A stretch of 64,000 nt of DNA from Coturnix japonica (GCF_001577835.2 NC_029521.1:9414255-9478254), one strand, 5' to 3'; shown: positions 40,601 through 52,600, counted from the stretch's first letter. Translations and numbers: made by a program. The notes: a model not told the origin generated them from the letters alone.

Positions 40601-40989
40601 AAGAGACCGCGGCCAACGAGTTTCTAGGAAACATCAATCTGTTCTGCAGAGAAGAACTATCACAGCCGTGGCAGGGCGGAGAGCTGCGCTCGGAAAGCCA
40701 GAAGGGACGGGCAAAGCCAGGCACAGAGCAGCCCCGGCTGCCCGAGGGGAGGACACACAACAGCCGCCGCCACGGGACGGCACCGGGCGGCCCCGGCTCC
40801 CGCAGCACCCTCCCGTCGCCCCGCAAGGCCTGCAGCCAGCAGCACGGCACCCGGGGCCGTACCTAGAGAAGCCGGGCTGAGGGCCCAGCTGCCGGCCGAG
40901 CTCCGGAGGCCGCATGCAGACACACACCGCTTTGTCCCGACCCGACCCGACCCGCTCCCCCCTTGCTCCGCGCTGCCGCCGCTCACCAT
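16615..40989 (-). CDS. SGPL1: Sphingosine-1-phosphate lyase 1 (14 exons)
   Basis: This PLP enzyme of the ER membrane cleaves sphingosine-1-phosphate to hexadecenal and phosphoethanolamine, the exit step of sphingolipid catabolism. Exons in transcript order are 40989-40987 (ATG), 35632-35467, 33353-33286, 31439-31292, 29739-29660, 28188-28060, 22007-21919, 20818-20713, 20221-20123, 19096-18947, 18712-18474, 18061-17915, 16972-16852 and 16755-16615. All introns are GT-AG and all phases agree. The product is 561 residues (human 568). One membrane helix spans about residues 34-53. Catalytic-fold residues present are His235 in 'SAHAAF', Asp308 in 'HVDACLGGF' and the Schiff-base lysine Lys346 ending 'SADTHK', equivalent to human Lys353. 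The N-terminus differs from mammals ([11 protein letters not shown]). A second methionine at residue 4, the first ATG within exon 2, is an alternative start. Introns are large (intron 1 about 5.4 kb, intron 6 about 6 kb) and contain CR1 pieces and A-rich tracts but no other gene. Confidence 0.97.
18404..18456. repeat. A-rich simple sequence in SGPL1 intron 11
   Basis: An A-rich run with C interruptions (aacaacaacaaca, then blocks of A separated by cc or c) starts about 20 bases downstream of the exon 11 donor. In the SGPL1 transcript it reads as a U-rich tract. It could be an old poly(A)-tail remnant, but no element body is recognisable next to it. Confidence 0.6.
18947..19096 (-). CDS. SGPL1: SGPL1 exon 10, carrying the PLP lysine
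   Basis: Fifty codons in phase 0 at both ends. The exon starts '[18 protein letters not shown]', including Asp308 that contacts the PLP ring nitrogen in this fold, and ends exactly at Lys346 of 'SADTHK', the residue that forms the internal aldimine with PLP. The next exon resumes 'YGYAPKGSS'. The intron thus splits the signature right after the catalytic lysine. Confidence 0.95.
19166..19197. repeat. Perfect inverted repeat (hairpin) in SGPL1 intron 9
   Basis: Two 14-base arms, 19166-19179 (atttcacacttgaa) and 19184-19197 (ttcaagtgtgaaat), are exact reverse complements around a 4-base loop. It sits 70-100 bases upstream of the exon 10 acceptor on the - strand. The stem is too short for a usual microRNA precursor. 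Confidence 0.85.
30541..30585. repeat. Poly-purine A-rich tract in SGPL1 intron 4
   Basis: A run of A with G and T interruptions, simple low-complexity sequence. No adjacent retroelement body is recognised. Confidence 0.6.
34265..34472 (+). repeat. CR1 LINE 3' fragment
   Basis: The typical CR1 3' end is readable: 'gcttctttacagtgagggtg', 'gatggagcactggaacagg', 'ctctggagatattcaaggcc', 'gttggactcagtgatctctg', 'gaggtcccttccaacccct' and 'acaattctgttagttc'. It is well preserved and continuous. It lies in SGPL1 intron 2, antisense to the gene. Confidence 0.9.
36295..36441 (+). repeat. CR1 LINE 3' fragment
   Basis: Readable blocks are 'tggatgcaaccctgggcagc', 'accctgcccatggcaaggg', 'gctggaaccagatggtcttt', 'aaggtctcttccaacctaag' and 'ccattctatgattccatgat'. 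It lies in SGPL1 intron 1, antisense to the gene. Confidence 0.9.
40440..40553 (+). repeat. CR1 LINE 3' fragment at the edge of the SGPL1 CpG-rich region
   Basis: Diverged CR1 3' sequence: 'cccatccccggagacacccg', 'aggtcaggctggggctatga', 'cccgttcattgcaggggtcg' and 'gaccggatggcctttgagag'. It has several CpG sites, unlike the other copies, and merges into the CpG-rich SGPL1 promoter. It is antisense to SGPL1, in intron 1. Confidence 0.8.
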
Positions 40990-41115
40990 CTCCGCCGCTG
41001 CCGCCTCGGCCGCCGCCGCGCTGCCCCCGGAGCCGGCCCCGCCCCACGCCGCCCTCAGCACAGCGCCCCCTGCAGGCTGCGCCGTGCCATTACAGCCTGA
41101 GCCGCGCTGCCGCCC
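40480..41115. promoter_or_regulatory. SGPL1: CpG-rich promoter and 5' UTR exon region of SGPL1
   Basis: This is a GC-rich, CpG-dense stretch on an AT-richer background. On the - strand it contains the start codon at 40989-40987 in a good context (G at -3, G at +4), followed directly by the donor GTGAGC. Transcription presumably begins between about 41000 and 41110. No TATA box is evident. A CR1 remnant forms the edge of the region on the intron 1 side. Confidence 0.7.
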
Positions 41116-41399
41116 CCTTGAACTCCCAGGAAGCATCAGAGCTTGGAATGCAACCTCTCTTTTAAAAGGAGTGGTAGCAGTGATTTACCCTGAAGGATAA
41201 AGAGAGGAAGTCTTATTTGTTCCTTAAAACCCAGATTAGGAATAAACCCTCTCAGGATGCATCACCATAGGTGTCAACTTACATCAGTGCCAGGAAACTG
41301 AGCTGAACGCAGGTAGAAAGGAATATTAAATCTAGCTATAAATTCATGGGAGGGGAAGAAGAGACACTGTGGAGGGGACAACAGTGGCGTGAGGACAAA

Positions 41400-41510
41400 A
41401 GCCAAGTTGGACAGGGCCGTGGGCAGCCTGAGCTGGCTCACAGCAGGGGTTGGAGCTGGATGGGCTTCGGGGTCCCTTCCAACCCAAGCCAACTCATAGT
41501 TCTATGAAAT
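41400..41510 (+). repeat. CR1 LINE 3' fragment upstream of SGPL1
   Basis: Readable blocks are 'aagccaagttggacagggcc', 'gtgggcagcctgagctggct', 'gggttggagctggatgggct', 'ggggtcccttccaacccaag' and a 'agttctatgaa' tail. It lies a few hundred bases upstream of the SGPL1 promoter. Confidence 0.88.
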
Positions 41511-44500
41511 GGACAGAGGCTGGTGAAATGGGAAGGCTGGTGGTGACTGGAGAGCTGAGACCCTGCAGTTGTCCTTCAATGGGAGAAAAGTGAGGCCAAA
41601 ATAAAGCCCTGATGCGTAGGTGTGATTGTGGGTGTTATTGAAGTGAGAGGGTGGAGCAATGGCACAAAGGGGAACCTGGAGGTGGTTTCCAAGGAGCTTG
41701 TTCCCCCTTCCATGTCCCTAATGCCCTTGTTATGGGGAGCATAACATTTGGCCCTATCAAAACGAAGAGCTGCTTTGAAAATAAGCAGGGTAAATGGGCT
41801 TGAAGGACCCTTACACTGAAAGCATAATGCAGGTTTACACAGAAAATGTTGTGTCTGGTTTAACCTAAAATTATGCAGCTGATTTGCTTGATTAATAAGT
41901 AAAGCAGATCCAGAGGGGCAGCTATGTTCAGCACCAGCAGAATTCCTTTCCTGCGACCTTAGTGAAATGCAACCTTCTATTATTCACAGATGGGCTCCAC
42001 TCCTCAGAAAACCACAGAGTATTCTGATTTGGCAGGCAGCGTTTGTTCTCATCTTATAGAAAATTCCCCCAGAATTGGTAGGATTAAGAATCATTACATT
42101 TCTTGTTTCCAGTTAGTCTAGGACACAGAAGCTACTCCTAGCGCTGCAATATGAGTGCTTGGATAGAACATTCACATTGTGCATTCTGTACGTACCAAGT
42201 AAGAAACACAAAACTTGGGCTTTGGTGCTACTGTGCAGAAGTTAAAAGGATTTTCATTTTAGCTTTCCCCCCTAGAACTGAAGAAACTACTTCACTTGAT
42301 GATTACATCTCAAAATCAGGAAATAGCAGACCAGACAATGATCAGCAGTTTTTTAGAATAGAAAAAATGAAACATCCTCTGGACTTTTTTTTCTCCCCCT
42401 TTTCTTGTCCAGCCAGTTCCGCTTCTCACCCCTCCGATACCTGTAGGTCTGCCCATTGCCCTGCTCCAGCCTCATTTTCTTCTTTCTAGTCTCTTGGTGT
42501 ATAAAGGCAGGTGGCACAAAAGGACGTCCTGAACCAAGTGGCAGCAGTGTGAGCACTGTGTTCCTGGTGCATTTGTGTGCATGCAGTGTCAGCATTGAGC
42601 CCAGCTACAACTGCCTCAGGAAAGCCTCCAGACGTGCACGGAGAGGTGCCAAAAAAATTAAAGGTCGTGTTGCTGCTTGGAGGCAGCCCTTGGCTATCTC
42701 AGATGCACTTGGGTACCACAGCCCTGTCTTTTCTTATCAAACATGCTCTATGTGCAGGAAGCTGAAAAGTTCCCATCCAAATTAGGGAGTTTTTTGGTTG
42801 CTTAGAACCTGCCTTGCTCCTGTCACCCATTTAAGGCAGAAGCAAAGAACGCAGTTCAACATCCTTTGTTCTGTCACTGGCAGCCATATCCAAGCCGTGT
42901 CCTGCATGGCTTAGTGGCAACTGGCTCACACCGCAGTGGGAAATGTATGGGCTGTGATTGCAGAGGAGGTCTTAATTGCACCACACAAACTAAATGTGCC
43001 AAGGTGCATCAGAGCAGAGGTTCTTCTGCTTTGAGCTGGTTTCCAGCTGCCGGTGCTTGCACAAACACTGCAGCAGTGTTTCACCACCCTGAGCACCAGG
43101 AGCCAGCCCACTTTGGAGCAGTGCCACGAGTTACCACATCCTGCTGCATTGCCTTTGGCCAGCTGTTCAAGCTGCACGTTGTCGTGCTAGAGGATAAATA
43201 CTTTCTGGGGTGATGCTAGCGAGTGATGCTTTTGGAAGTGATAAAACAGACCACAGAAACAAACCTGACCTGCAAAATCAGAGACAACAGCTCCCATTGT
43301 GATGGCAACCATTCTACTTTTGGATTGAATTAGATCAGTAAGTGTTAATATAATTGGACGAGACTATTTACCACTCTGCCAGTAGAATAAGCGGAGCCCA
43401 GGCTAGAAGGCAGTGCAAGCTGTGACCAGACAAGCAGACCACAAACGAGACAGACTCTGATTCTTCCCAGGAGCAGATGTTTGAGCTGGGAGAACACAGT
43501 GCACGCCAAGGCCAAGGTAGATGCCAGAGGCACCTTTCCAAGCAGCTTGGGGTTGTTGCAACAAGAACTTTGTGGTCCTGGGCTCAAAGTAGTGGTAACA
43601 TCTCCCATTTCAAATGGCTATTCCCACAGTGCAGCAGTTAGTTTCCCATTGATTTCTCCAGGCATCACAAGGCCTGGTTCCTATGACACAGCCACATCTG
43701 CAGCCATTGGATTTGCTGCACAGATGTGCTGTAGCACTTCTGGATCCCTTTCACAGTCTAATCTCAGTAAGCTGCTCTCTGCAGCCCCTGGGTGGAGCTG
43801 ACTTTGTTCATTTGCAAATGCTTTCACACCTTTTGTCTCATGATGTGTATTAGCCCAGGGTCACGGTTCAGTTCCCAGCTCCTGCACTTGAGAGATGTAT
43901 CACCCGGAGCGGACTTAACACCACAGCTTTCAGAAGATACAAGTCTTCATTTACACCTACAAGATGGGAAAGCCAACTTCCTGAAGTGCCCTGAAGGAAA
44001 GGAGGTGTCCCTCCCTCTGCTGACCGTAGGGGGAGCTGACTCTCCAGTATTGGCCTTTCATTAAGAAAAAAAACCAAATCCCAGCGTGCAGCCCAGAAAC
44101 GGTATTGGCTCCATTCCCCAGCACAGCACCCAGACCTCACATGTGGAGGAAGAAGGCAACGTGGATTAAATAATTAAGGCCCCTGGATACTGTTTCCCCA
44201 TAAACGACAGATGATCGTCAGAGGAAAAACACTTTTTCAAATATGATTGATTGCTCTTGTTGGAAGAACCAGGGGAAAGAAAGCAGACAGGAACACTCTC
44301 AGCCGCTCAGCTGAGGATTCAACAAACACTATAGCTCCTGCATTTAAATGAATGATGAATCGCTTGTAAGAAGTAACTTGTCAGTGAGCGTGTTACTATT
44401 GATTAATCTCACACTGGAGAGTCTTTGTAGCCTACTGTTCTGTAAATCATCCACAGAGATTAGAGGTTTCTGTCTAACAGGCTCCTAAACCATATCTTCC

Positions 44501-44944
44501 TCGTCAATCTTATCAACCACTTGTTTAATTGTAAAAATGTAAATAAAATGCAGCGGGAATTGGCTCAACGCCTCACGAGTTACACATCAGTCCTAAAGGG
44601 AGAGGAAGAGGAGCTTCCCCAGCTTCACTGAGGGCTTTTCAGGAACCATTACAACTCAAGGCAAGGTCTGGCCCTTCCAGAGCCACATCCAGCCTCAGAG
44701 CACAGCAGCAGGTTGGCAAGCATCACAATACACGTGTCAGAGCCTCCGGGATCTCCTTCTGCCTGAGAAATGGCAGATCAAGCAGCAGATGAAGAGCAAG
44801 ATGCCCTGGAACACAGAAACTGGAAAAGAGTCATGCATTGCTTTGTTCACCACCCCCAGAACAGCCCATGGCCTTGTTCACCATCATCACTACACATAAC
44901 AGCTATGCACTCAGTGACATCAGGGATTGAAAGCAGCTGTGCTA

Positions 44945-45042
44945 CTAAGGGACATGGGTTAGTGGTGAGACTCTGGCTCATGGCTGGAATAGGTGATCTT
45001 GGTGTTCTTCCCCAGCCAAGACAATGCTATGAAAGTCTGTCC
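44945..45042 (+). repeat. CR1 LINE 3' fragment, diverged
   Basis: 'gggacatgggttagtggtga' followed by 'aataggtgatcttggtgttc' and 'ccccagccaagacaatgcta' match the terminal CR1 pattern (the classic 'gggacatggtttagtggtgg' and 'gatgatcttggaggtctt'), with more changes than the other copies. Confidence 0.75.
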
Positions 45043-46525
45043 CAGCATGAGCATCTCTAGCCACCCATGCTAACAAAGCATGCTCCCATAGCCAGCCAGC
45101 TCCAGCCACACTGGTAAATAAAACATCTTGCTTTCAACACTGGGATGCTCAGCAAAGTAATTGGATGCCCAACACAAAGGGTAATCTGGTAATTACATCC
45201 TGGTATGCAAACAAAGACAATGCTGATGATACTGCACATGTTGAAAAATTGATGGCTAAATAAGACTTGAAAAGCCTCATGTTGGTGTGTGTTTGTGTCC
45301 TCTGGCCACTCCTACCTCTGCAAGCCCAACACCAGTGTCTCCTCATCAGACTTCAGGACCTGAGGCTATGAATGACCCTCAGAGAATCACCCACAGAGCG
45401 GAAGATCTTCCAGCAGCTGTCACTTGAGAGACATCTGTTCCTCCATCACCAGCTGGAGTGAGATGCAGCCACCAGTTCCAAGAGCTGGAAAGGTGCACTG
45501 TGGCCTAAAGCTGTTGGAAAACAGATCTTTTCTGTCAAGAACAGTTTCTCTTAAGCAGAGCAAGGTGTCAGCTAATGACACCTCGTCCATCCACACTAGC
45601 AACAGCAGCCTCTGCTCATGACCAGCACTGTCAAAGTTACTCAGAATGGGCCACAAGTACAGCAGGGACTCAGAGCATCTATATGCTGTCCCTAGGAAGC
45701 CTTTCTTTCCTCTCTCCTATCTGCTCTTGGGTGACCCCTAAAACTGGTAGTTAGGGTGAAGAGAGCTTGGGTCTTCACTTCCCAGGGGCATTCTGGTGAG
45801 AATCTGTACCAGGGACATCCCCTGCTGCCTTCTAGAGGTGCACATGGAGCACTCAGAGCCATGCCAGCACTGTGCAATGGACATACCTCATTGCAGTCAT
45901 CATTCTACCTCCATCCTGCTTGCATCTGAGCTCAGCCTTGGCATGATGACTGCCACGACCAAAGTACACCTGGTATCACACCTCAGCAGACACATGGCCA
46001 GGGGCACAGCGACCTGGTTGTCATGTCCATCCATGCTGCGGTGCCCTGCCAACAGATCAGGGACCTGCAGGACCTGTAGGTGGGCTCCATGATGTCCAGA
46101 AGGGTAGGGACAGCCAGGCTGGAGCTCTCATTCCAGTTCTGTCCTCACCACTGCCGCATAATAGTTTCCAGTCTGGCCTTCAGGGTCAGAAGCTGCTGCA
46201 GCACCAGATAGAGCTGCTTGGCAGAGAGAAAGATTCACTCCAAAGCCACACATCAGAGCTGGGAATTACATTTTCTATATACTGATGGAGGTAAATAAAT
46301 GCCATTAGATGGAGATTAACATCACCATGCAGCAGTGTCCAGGATAGGCAGCAGGTAGCATTCTCCAGAGATGTCTCTCTTGTTCTGCTGGCTGTGGGAG
46401 GACCCTCAGAAGAACAAGCAGGACACCACACCAGTGCATGCTAGATAACAAAGGGGCTTCCCCCCACCCTGCTGCCGCCCTTTGGCAAAGCTCAGCTGAT
46501 TTCCAAACCTTCTGCTGCAGGGGGT

Positions 46526-46549
46526 TGGTGCAAAGGTTTAATTATTTGC
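46526..46549 (+). promoter_or_regulatory. HNF4-like direct repeat and AT element in the MTTP-like promoter
   Basis: 'tggtgcaaaggttt' (46526-46539) keeps the CAAAGG core of HNF4/DR1 sites. It is followed directly by 'aattatttgc', giving an AT-rich element that could serve as an HNF1-type or TATA-like site. It lies about 90-110 bases upstream of the signal-peptide start codon. HNF4 and HNF1 sites are established in the MTTP promoter; their use here is inference from motif and position. Confidence 0.4.
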
Positions 46550-46636
46550 TTTTCCTTGGGTGTGCGGCATGAGGACAGAGAGAGAAGGTCAGGTCCTGTC
46601 CTGTCTCCCTTCCTTCCCCACCTCCTGGAGCTCAGC

Positions 46637-49600
46637 ATGGGACGATGGGCTTTTTTGGGCTACATCTGCCTGTTCTGCTGCTCCTTCCTGAGCACAGCCA
46701 AAGGTAAGGGGTGTCACACGGTGGTCCGTGCCAATGGACCCTGCAAATGACCCTGGATAGAGAGGGATGGCAAAATTTGGGGATGGAGGAGGTTCTCCCT
46801 GCTGGGAGAGCAAAAGCCAAAGCTCAATAAGTAGATCAGGTTTGCAGGACAGTTTATAGTGGTTTTAGTAAAGAAAGCAGATGGAACATGTCATTACAAA
46901 GGTGCTGTTAGCCCCAAATTGTATGCATATAGGAACAAGAGTGGCAACCCCAAGTAAATATGAGCAAATCAGTATAATGCAAAGAGGGGATTTGGCCCAG
47001 TGCTGCACCACAGCTTCATTTAACCGTATCACAAGGTCAGCAAGTTAATTAAGAATTAGTGGGTCGGCACAGCTACTTATCTGCATGGGGGGAGAAAGGG
47101 AAAACATAAGATACGAGGAGTACAGCCTCTTCTCTCCTCCCAGATACAAAAAGTTAACATTCAAATGTTGCCCACAGATTAATGCCTTTTGCTTTGATGA
47201 ATGTGCACAGCTGAAAAGCCCCCACAAAACATCTCTTCTTGGATGCCACAGGCATCCTCAGAGAAGTTCTCTTCAGGAATAAAGTCTGTTTCTATGGGAT
47301 TTGTCAAGAGTCCTGAAGTCCTTAAATAGTGTCCCCTGCTGTGGCTGCAGTTTATGCAGCAAAAGTGGAAACAGAGCCAGGAACCAGCCACCACCCTGAG
47401 AACACCCACATTTCCCTCACCCACCTGTACTCCTGAACTGGGAAAGCAGAGAAGGACAGCACAGGTGTAGCAAAGCATACCAGGAGTAGCTGTCTGTGTT
47501 GGAAATTTGGGATGTGAGAACCCAGTGCAGTTCACAAGCATCCCTGGAGTCCAGTGTGTGGGGAGCAGGGGGACCAGTACCCATAGCTGCATCCACCTGA
47601 CACTTGCCCTTGTCCCCAGGCAGCCCATGGGCGCTTTCCTTCCAGCCGGGCATGCTGTATCAGTACCACTATGCCCTGGCCGTGCAGCTGGACCCCATGG
47701 CTGGCCCAGCCTTACCTGGGGTCTGGCTGCGGGCACAGGCTGTGGTCAGGATGCATCAACTCCACAGGGACTCCAGCGGGGATGAGCTGCTCCAGGTGCA
47801 GGTATGGCAAACAGTGATGTTGCATTCCCTTTCCCCTATAAAAATGCACAGCAGCTTCACAGCAGATATCCTTGCCTTTTGCTGTCATAGATCCAAGACC
47901 TGAAAGCCCTGCAGGAGCATGAGGGTGCTGAAGGTTCTCCCACGGACATTGCACTGAACAAGGAGGTGCAGGCAGAGCTCCAAAAGCCAGTTTTCATCTC
48001 CTGGAGCAGTGGGAAGGTCAGCTGGAGGGCTTCTGCAAGACTTTCTTGGCTATGGAGCCCATTGGAGCTCCTGGCTCTGTATTCTCATGAAGTCACAAGG
48101 ACCCACCAAGGTGGTGGGTGCAGCAGCACAGAGCTGTTGTGGTCCAGCAACACCCCATCCTCCAAAATGGTCCCAGTGGTGGAGCGTGAAAAAAGCTTGT
48201 ATGTGCATCTCCACAAAAGCAACTGAATGGTGAAATAATGAATTCATCAGGGCACTGCTTGGGTTGCAGGGGAGATGCCTTTCCACAGGAGAGCCATTCC
48301 CACAGCCTGATGCCAGGTCTTTCCCTCCCAGATCAAAGCCCTGTATGGGGATGAAAAAGAAAGCACCCTGATTGCCAACCTGAAGCGAGGTGTTGTCAGC
48401 CTGCTCCAGCTCCAGCTTCACTCCGGCACCATCGTGGAGGTAGGGGTGGTAAACAACAAGAAGAATGAGCACATTTACCGAATCATCTTCCCCTGCATGA
48501 AGGAAAATTGTCCACCAGCATTTCTGCCAGGTGGGGTTTATCTGTGTTTCAGGAAGATGCCTCTGGAAGCTGCCAGGTCACGTACACAGTGTCCAACCAC
48601 TCCATTGAAAAGATAAAAGATCTCCTCAGCTGCACAAAGCCGAAAATAGGACATGCCTCTGTGAACAATGCAAGTATATTGCTCTGGTGGTGATGGTGGC
48701 TCAGCTTATGGCTATAATCAGGGAGGTCCCCCCATAGAATCTCCCAGCAGAATGGTTTTGACAAGGCTCCAGCATAAAGATAGGAAACTGCAGGTCTCCA
48801 TGCAGCTATTTCTGCCCTGGTTAAACCAATGGGAGCTTGCCCAGCACTTTCAGCTCAGTAGGGTGGGAGAAGTCTGGTAGCTAATTCTGCCAGGGAGTCT
48901 GTGAAAGGAAAGTTTTTTTCCTTATTGTTTTCCCTTTTTACAGATGTTTGGTATCCAGTGGCAGCCCTCCAGCAGAAGTCTGTATGTGGTGAAGGACAGC
49001 CTGCTGCAGTCAGTGCTGGCTGAGGAGAGCCATGCACTGTCCCTCGTCTTGAGGTCCACCACTGGTGTCAAAATCAGCTCAAGGTGAGTGATGTAACCAT
49101 ACAAACTCCTGACTTGGGCATGTGATGAATAGACATCTATGGAGATAAAACTCTTTTCTACACAGAGGCCACATCAGATACCTCTTGATAGTTTTCAGCC
49201 TGCATCTCCTTCTCCAAACCTGTCATCCCAACCATCCTCCAAACAAGGGTGTGAAGGATGAAGTACCTCTCAATGTTTTCCTCTCCCTCTACAGGCAGGA
49301 GCTCAAGCTCGTGTCCTCCACACCTATTCCTGCAGTGGCAGATGAACAGAATCTTGAGAATATGCCGGCTGGCACAGAGGGACAACGCCACCCCCTGGCC
49401 ATAGCCAGCCTGCCCTTCAGGAGGAGCTGCACCCACTGCGCTTCGGTCAGTGACTCTATACACCCCCATAACCCTCCATGTGTTCACACCCTGCCTGTTG
49501 GATTTGGGGTCAAACCACAGATATTGTGCACAGCTAGCACATCCAGTCAGTTTAAACACATCCCAGGTCTGAGCTCAGGAAATATTTCCACCACTAGTCA

Positions 49601-52600
49601 TGCTGACAAGGACCCATACATCCCATGGGGCCACTTCCACTCCTAAATATTTCCTGAAGTATGAACATGATCCCATAATACAGGATGTAAAAGAAAGTGG
49701 CTGAATTCCACCAAACGTTGTCCTTCCAGCTGAGGGCCTACCTGAAGACCTTTGACAGCCAGCAAGCCAAAATGGATGTCTCGAAGGCAGCAACTACGTG
49801 GCAGTTCCAGAGGTTTATCCAGATGCTGCGCAGTGCCAAGAAGAGAGATGTGCTGCAGCTGCTGAAGAGAGCACCTGAGGAGATGCTGTGAGGCTCCCCA
49901 TAGCCAGCCCTCCAAAAGGGGCTTTCTGCACCAGTAAATACTGTGCAGGATCATGGCTTATGGGGTCACTGATGGCACCACTGATATCTCACTACTCTCG
50001 CCCCAGCCCCTTCGTGGTGGAGGCAGCAGTGGCCGCGCAGACAGTGCCAGCCTTGGCAGCTCTCTCAGACTTCCTGGATTTCAGCAAGAAGCCCAGGTCC
50101 CTGCTGGAGACATTCCTCTATGCAGCAGCCTTCTCTCCCCGGCCTACAAAAGAGCTGCTTAGTTTGGTGCTGGTAGGTAGGGATGTTCTCTCCAGAGAGG
50201 CCTGAGCCCATCTTTAGATCTTTCCTATCCCACCAATCTGCTCTCGTAGCTTTCCTGGCAAAGCTTCCCACTACAGGCACAATGTACAGTCTTCAGCTGG
50301 TATATTACACTCATTCCTTAAAGGTAAGCTAATGAAAACTTCTCAAAAGGCTTCGGTGACATCAAATCATTGGGTAACAAAGTAAATTTTCAGTCCCTCC
50401 ACAATTTTGAGCACTGACTTTCCATAGCCTCCCTCAGCCTACACCTCAAAAGCCCAGGATGGGTCCTCCCACTCTTACAGCTCAGAAGGAATGGCAAAAA
50501 AAATACATAGTGATGCATAGATTTCTTCTATAGATTAAAATATATCTGTAGAAATAGATCTTCCTATTTATGTTATTATTCTACATGCTTTTAACGGGAT
50601 GCTGCCAATGGGAGTAGTGCTCCTCAGAGGATAAGCATTCAGCAGAAAGTGTCTTATATAAATGCATTACAAACATTAAAAGTTTGGTTAGAACTACTGA
50701 AAAATTTTGTCCCATCAAGCCATACGTTGCCCCCCTTGAAGGCAGGTAAGAACTAGTTTCTCCTTACTTTTCTGATAAATACATTGAAATAACAACTGAA
50801 ACATTATCCTCCTTTCTCTTCCGCCCCATTTTCTCCCATTCCATAATGCCCTTTGCTCTGCCCAGGACAAGCTGGATGGGAAGCAGATGGCACCTGAGGT
50901 CTGGGACACAGGGATGGTGGCCCTGGGCTCTCTGGTTGGAAAGATGTGCCAGCAGCAGCTGTGTGGGCTGCAGGTGAGTCCTGCTAACCCAATTTGCATC
51001 CCTCAGTCTTTCAGCTTACTGGGGTCCCCAGAACTCCTTCTCACCCTCACCTCACTCTCCTTGGCTTCTGCTCTCTTGCCAAACCCAACCAGGAGGTGGA
51101 ACGTGGCATGGAAACCATACTCACTGGGCTGAGAAGTGCCAAGAAGGAGCATGAAACAGTCACCCACCTGCTGGCCCTGGGGAATGCACAGCTCCCCACC
51201 ACCATCCCCACCCTCCTGGAGCATGCAGAGAAAGGTCCCACCGCTGTGGCAGCTGCAGCCATCAGCGCCCTGCGGCAATTCCCCGCCTGGCACATCACAA
51301 GCGAGGTACCCAACATACAAGCTCCTCTTCCCATTGGGGTCCTTGCCACCACATTCATGCCAGTGCCCTGATATCAACCCTCAAACTGCCCTCTCACAAC
51401 AGGTGAAAAAAGCAATGAGGAGAATCTTCCATGAGAAGTGGAAGAGCTATGAGAAAACTTGCCGCTTGGCTGCTGCAGAAATCCTCTTAGATAACACACC
51501 CTTGCCCATGGATGTCATCAACATCCTGCTGGCCACTCACCAGCTGGACACAGAAGCAGCAGCATTCCTGTTGCTGAAGGTGCAGAGCAGCCTGCATGCC
51601 AACCACCACCCAGCAAGGTAGGTTTTGCTTTTTGTCATTTCTGACACTTCAGCTTTTGGGCTGCAGACCTAGGACTGTGTTTTCAGCAGTCCTTGGAGGC
51701 CAGCACTGTGGCATGTCGTGCAGCACATAGTGTGTAACCACATTAATCTCCCTATCTGCACAGAACAAGCCAGCACTAACAGTTTTCAGAGCTAAGCAGA
51801 AGCTGCACAAAAATATTCAGATGGTTTATCCTAATTTATAGAGGAGAGGGGAATTCCAGGATAGCCTCAGACTGCTCGTTTCCTTCTTTGCTTGCGTTGT
51901 CAGCAAATAGCACTGAAACTTGTATTTCCTGCTCTTCTTTGTACAGTTCACTCACATTTTCCTTCCTTCCCAGTCTTTACATGCCATATCCCTCTTGCTT
52001 CCAGGAAGATAATTAATGACATCATGAGAGACCCTTGGGTAAACAACTACAACCACTTCTCAAAAGCCGGCGTCTCCTCCTCCTTCTCAGGACCTCTGAC
52101 AGGTGATATCACAGGAACACAGGCCCCATGGTCCCCTGAAGAAGCAAATGAGGGCTGGTGGGGAAGAGCAGGTTGCAGCAGAGGCCTCAGCATTCAGGAA
52201 ACACACCCAAAATCTTGGGTTGAGCAGACTCCAGCACCATCTGAAGTCGACCAATTGCCACCACTAGATGTTTGCCTCCCTCTGATGCTCCTGCTTTGAG
52301 CTGAAAGTGTGTTAGATCACACCACATATTTTTCCCACATCCTGCTGATTTGAAGGAGGAAATTCAGCTGGAAAGGAAGCCAAGAGTAGGCTGCAGGTGG
52401 GAGTTAGTTCTCTCCCTGATAAGTCAAAATATTTAGCTCAGTTCCTCAGTTCCTTTGGTATTTTTAATAAGCTCTTTTACTGAGCTTTTAATAAGCTCTC
52501 TTGTACTGAGTTAAAAAAAAAATAAAAAAAAATCACCAGACTTCAGAGAGACTGTAGCAATCCATGCTTGCTAAATACCTGCCTAAATCTTCACCCTTCA

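Larger units (their letters stand above)
41115..46480. other. Intergenic region between SGPL1 and the MTTP-like gene
   Basis: No open frame here shows family similarity or splice-consistent structure. It contains two CR1 3' fragments (41400-41510 and 44945-45042) and an AT-rich stretch (about 44330-44560) with a onecut-like CTATTGATTAAT. It holds the 5' flanks of two divergent genes, so regulatory sequence for both is likely here; that is inference. Confidence 0.6.

Noticed and set aside
40489-41136. Several 120-160 residue frames on both strands
   Set aside because: They lie in the CpG-rich SGPL1 promoter; stop codons are rare there for compositional reasons only.
47179-47736. 185-residue open frame on the minus strand
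   Set aside because: It spans intron 1 and exon 2 of the MTTP-like gene in antisense and resembles no protein family.
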